Source: SZUA-37 sp964472525 (lineage in GTDB: Bacteria > Pseudomonadota > Gammaproteobacteria > UBA6429 > Thiohalophilaceae). Taken from it: a DNA stretch of 64,000 nucleotides. Each line of letters begins with the position of its first letter. The stretch's first letter is position 1. Below are positions 61,979-64,000 of the stretch, piece after piece. Where the stretch lies: assembly GCA_964472525.1 (NCBI GenBank), contig CAYYLL010000007.1, forward strand, positions 1 to 64,000, written 5' to 3'. Position numbers and translations under genes: made by a program. Below the pieces are notes generated by a model, which worked only from the letters and a program-made list of their open reading frames with translations, was not told the origin of the DNA and did not search any database.

Positions 61979-62503
61979 TTAATTTATAAACTTAGCGGCT
62001 CTAAATAAAGCAACGCATGTTTTCGCATCGTTGATTTCGCCATCTTGCGCTTGCTGCAAGGCTTTTGCAAAGTCAAACCAATGCACCTCTAACACTTCAC
62101 CTTGTTCCAAACTTTGCTCCCCATAACTCAGTTCGGTTGCCAGAAACAAGTGTACCTTCTCGGTAAAAACACCGGGGGAACTTTGCATCTCACCCAATTT
62201 AACCCACTGCTTTGCGGTGCAACCACTTTCTTCCTGTAATTCCTGTTGCGCACGTTTAATTGGCGCAACATCATCTTTTTCTAAAATACCGGCAGGTATT
62301 TCCCACACCCAATCACGCATCGCGTGACGATACTGACGTAATAAACAAATTTTATTTTGCTCGTTGACAGCAACAATGGCCGCTCCACCGGGATGGTAAA
62401 TAATTTCGAGGTCATCAACGCTATTATCGGGTAAGCACACCTTTTCCTGATTTAGCTTAATGATACGGCCGGTGAAAACTGTTTTAGATTCAAGAATACT
62501 CAT
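61979..62503 (-). CDS. Nudix hydrolase, ADP-ribose pyrophosphatase-like
   Basis: A 174-residue protein with R-Q-Y-R-H-A-M-R-D-W-V-W-E-I-P-A-G, typical of ADP-ribose pyrophosphatases, then a Nudix box ending Q-E-L-Q-E-E-S-G. The arginine of the R-E-x-x-E-E core is glutamine here, while the metal-binding glutamates are kept. It likely hydrolyses ADP-ribose or a related nucleoside diphosphate sugar. Confidence 0.9.
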   Translation of the reverse strand: MSILESKTVFTGRIIKLNQEKVCLPDNSVDDLEIIYHPGGAAIVAVNEQNKICLLRQYRHAMRDWVWEIPAGILEKDDVAPIKRAQQELQEESGCTAKQWVKLGEMQSSPGVFTEKVHLFLATELSYGEQSLEQGEVLEVHWFDFAKALQQAQDGEINDAKTCVALFRAAKFIN

Positions 62504-62580
62504 TCAAACGAGTCTATCAAGCAAGCTTGATATTGCAACAAAATGGCTTAGAAAGTAGAGAAAATAAATCGCAAGCAAAG

Positions 62581-62870
62581 AACATTGGAAAAGATCATAA
62601 GTGCCAGTAAAAAGAAGGGGAAACTGGCATATGTATTCGGNNNNNNNNNNNNNNNNNNNNNNNNNNNNNNNNNNNNNNNNNNNNNNNNNNNNNNNNNNNN
62701 NNNNNNNNNNNNNNNNNNNNNNNNNNNNNNNNNNNNNNNNGGGAGTCTGGTTGAAAAACATCATAAGTGCCAGTAAAAAGAAGGGGAAACTGGCATATGT
62801 ATTCGGGGGAGTCTGGTTGAAAAACATCATAAGTGCCAGTAAAAAGAAGGGGAAACTGGCACTAAAAAAG
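62581..62870. repeat. Tandem 66-bp repeat array, interrupted by the scaffold gap
   Basis: Units begin GGGAGTCTGGTTGAAAAACATC and contain ATAAGTGCCAGT-(16 nt)-ACTGGCA, an inverted repeat able to form a hairpin, ending TATGTATTCGG. Complete units start at 62741 and 62807, exactly 66 bp apart. A partial unit in the long form (with GGAAAAGATC) precedes the gap at 62581-62640. The last unit ends ACTGGCACTAAAAAA and runs into a hairpin. The units have no spacers. A related single copy lies at 49666. Confidence 0.9.
62641..62740. other. Assembly gap of 100 N
   Basis: One hundred undetermined bases, a conventional length for a gap of unknown size. Repeat units flank it on both sides, so the array probably caused the break, and the true number of units is unknown. 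Confidence 0.98.
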
Positions 62871-62871
62871 C

Positions 62872-62895
62872 GGGGCACTTTTTTTAAAGTGCCCC
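62872..62895 (-). terminator. Hairpin closing the repeat array
   Basis: GGGGCACTTT / AAAGTGCCCC, a perfect 10-bp stem with a TTTT loop. On the minus strand it is followed by GCTTTTTTAG, a T-run, so it is terminator-like in that direction. This repeats the arrangement at 49738, where the dispersed repeat also abuts a terminator. Confidence 0.6.
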
Positions 62896-63162
62896 TAATT
62901 TACCTAACCTAAAGGAGATTTCATAAATATTACAGTATTAACAATGCAGTTCCTGTGCCAACAAAAATGTTAATATTTGTAATAATTGGAACACAGAATC
63001 AGCCACTTAGTTCATAATAGAAACTCTTTTGTGGCATAAAATTGACATTAGAATATGCTAATATTTAAAGTATTGACATATATATTGCTAAAAAATGGTT
63101 ATTATCACTAAAGTAAATATAAAAATGACCTATAAACAGTTATGATTTCATATGTAATAAAA

Positions 63163-63172
63163 ATGTCATGTA
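63163..63172 (+). promoter_or_regulatory. ATGTCATGTA upstream of phoB, possible Pho box half
   Basis: It ends 20 bp before the phoB ATG and repeats a ten-base word found upstream of the PstS-like gene. An 11-bp-spaced second TGTCAT-like repeat is only partly matched. The rest of 62896-63162 is AT-rich with TTGACA-like words at 63042 and 63073 but no clear -10 partner. Confidence 0.3.
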
Positions 63173-63192
63173 CCTTTGTTTAAATAGCCGCT

Positions 63193-63888
63193 ATGTCTAA
63201 TATAAATAAACCCACTATCCTCATTGTTGATGACGAACATGCAATTCGAGAAATGATATGTATGTCTCTGGAAGATCAATACCATTGTCTGGAAGCCAGT
63301 GACGCCCATAAAGCCGAAGCGATGCTAAACCAGCAAATACCTGACTTAATTCTACTGGACTGGATGATGCCAGGCATTAGTGGCATTAATTATATAAAAA
63401 GTCTACGGCGAAATGAAAAAACAGATATCATACCCGTTATCATGCTAACCGCTAAAACCGAAGAAAATAATATGCTCGAGGGCCTCGATAGCGGTGCAGA
63501 CGATTACCTCAGTAAACCATTTTCAACCAAAGAATTGCATGCACGTATTCGCGCACTACTACGCAGAACATCCAATACCCGCTCCAACGAAGTATTAAAT
63601 GTTGCGGATCTTGTTTTGGACAATACCTCCCACCGTGTTTCGTCTAATGGACAAACCATTACTCTTGGCCCAACAGAATATAATTTGCTTGCCTTTTTTA
63701 TGCGTTCACCGGAACGTGTTTATAGCCGTGAACAATTACTCAATGGTGTATGGGGTGAAAGCGTCTATGTTGAAGAACGTACCGTTGACGTGCATATCCG
63801 CCGTTTACGCAAAGCACTGGAACCATCGAATAACCATGATTTAATTCAAACTGTGCGTGGTGCGGGTTATCGGCTCTCTACCCAATAA
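63193..63888 (+). CDS. phoB: Phosphate regulon response regulator PhoB
   Basis: A receiver domain with D13, D14, phospho-acceptor D56 in L-L-D-W-M-M-P-G-I-S-G and K in L-S-K-P-F, followed by an OmpR-type winged helix with G-P-T-E-Y-N-L-L, S-R-E-Q-L-L-N-G-V-W-G and D-V-H-I-R-R-L-R-K-A-L. The W-M-M-P-G and V-W-G signatures are those of PhoB. It activates phosphate-uptake genes. The stop TAA shares its last base with the ATG of the next gene. Confidence 0.95.
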   Translation: MSNINKPTILIVDDEHAIREMICMSLEDQYHCLEASDAHKAEAMLNQQIPDLILLDWMMPGISGINYIKSLRRNEKTDIIPVIMLTAKTEENNMLEGLDSGADDYLSKPFSTKELHARIRALLRRTSNTRSNEVLNVADLVLDNTSHRVSSNGQTITLGPTEYNLLAFFMRSPERVYSREQLLNGVWGESVYVEERTVDVHIRRLRKALEPSNNHDLIQTVRGAGYRLSTQ

Positions 63889-64000
63889 TGCACCCTCAAT
63901 TACAGCGTGAATTCTGGTTCCTAGTATTCCTGATATTTTTAGCCGCTGTTATGGGGGCGGCATTTGACCTTTCCGCAGTGTTTATCAGCATTATTTTATT
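63888..64000 (+). CDS. phoR: PhoR sensor kinase, 5' end only
   Basis: The ATG at 63888 overlaps the phoB stop by one base. The 37 visible codons give M-H-P-Q-L-Q-R-E-F-W and then a hydrophobic stretch typical of the PhoR membrane anchor. The kinase domains lie outside the window, so the assignment rests on position and the membrane start. Confidence 0.8.
   Translation, partial: MHPQLQREFWFLVFLIFLAAVMGAAFDLSAVFISIIL

Noticed and set aside
62581..62870. CRISPR array
   Set aside because: The repeats are contiguous 66-bp units with no unique spacers and no cas genes nearby, so this is a tandem repeat, not CRISPR.
62504..62912. Open frames across the N gap on both strands
   Set aside because: They translate the repeat units and undetermined bases; no start site or family supports them.

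Overview
The window looks like a low-GC (about 40% by eye) gammaproteobacterial chromosome fragment. Support comes from rapA, slt, zapE, rsd/algQ-type, gshA type 1, yaaA, trhP/yegQ, phoB-phoR and a 6S RNA of the enterobacterial pattern. A PEP-CTERM protein, an Hcp protein and a large chemosensory operon suggest a free-living, probably aquatic and motile bacterium. I cannot name a genus. A run of exactly 100 N at 62641-62740 marks a scaffold gap inside a repeat array, so this is a draft assembly.

Layout. 0-2 kb: hcp, a GH24 muramidase and an exported protein, all on the minus strand, read as a type VI secretion cargo/immunity module. 2-9.5 kb: a PEP-CTERM protein, a MazG-type pyrophosphohydrolase, ilvD, and a LysR/pirin/CDGSH/LtrA neighbourhood. 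9.6-12.8 kb: slt, a small membrane protein and an orphan ParA.

12.9-27.6 kb: one minus-strand chemosensory operon of 15 genes. In transcription order these are an MCP, cheY, a STAS protein, cheA, an alpha carbonic anhydrase, two paralogous MCPs, cheW, a soluble protein resembling a degenerate MCP hairpin, an oxygen-binding di-iron protein (ODP) type protein, cheR, cheD, cheB, a second cheW, and an exported protein with repeated P-x-x-V-Y type motifs. The two gas-related enzymes inside the operon (O2-binding di-iron fold and CO2/bicarbonate carbonic anhydrase) make it the most interesting system in the window.

27.7-33 kb: an accessory, decaying stretch. It holds a wrecked PAS-GGDEF-EAL gene, a NUC1-type nuclease, three very small peptide genes with strong ribosome binding sites, a frameshifted M15 peptidase overlapping an exported protein, and further fragments. 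33-49.6 kb: housekeeping and glycerophosphodiester/glycerol-3-phosphate genes, an M16C protease, FHA proteins, thioredoxin-fold proteins, 6S RNA and gshA. 49.6-64 kb: a ParA-MerR pair, a frameshifted SUMF1-domain gene, a PstS-like protein, zapE, an OmpV/MipA protein, rapA, a PepSY/PhoPQ-like two-component operon, a DUF523 protein, a Nudix hydrolase, a 66-bp tandem repeat interrupted by the gap, and phoB with the start of phoR.

At least five genes (a PAS-GGDEF-EAL gene, an M15 peptidase, a thioredoxin-fold gene, yaaA and a SUMF1 gene) carry reading-frame breaks visible directly in the DNA. Read data are needed to tell assembly error from real decay. All functional assignments rest on my reading of motifs and family patterns; no database search was run.
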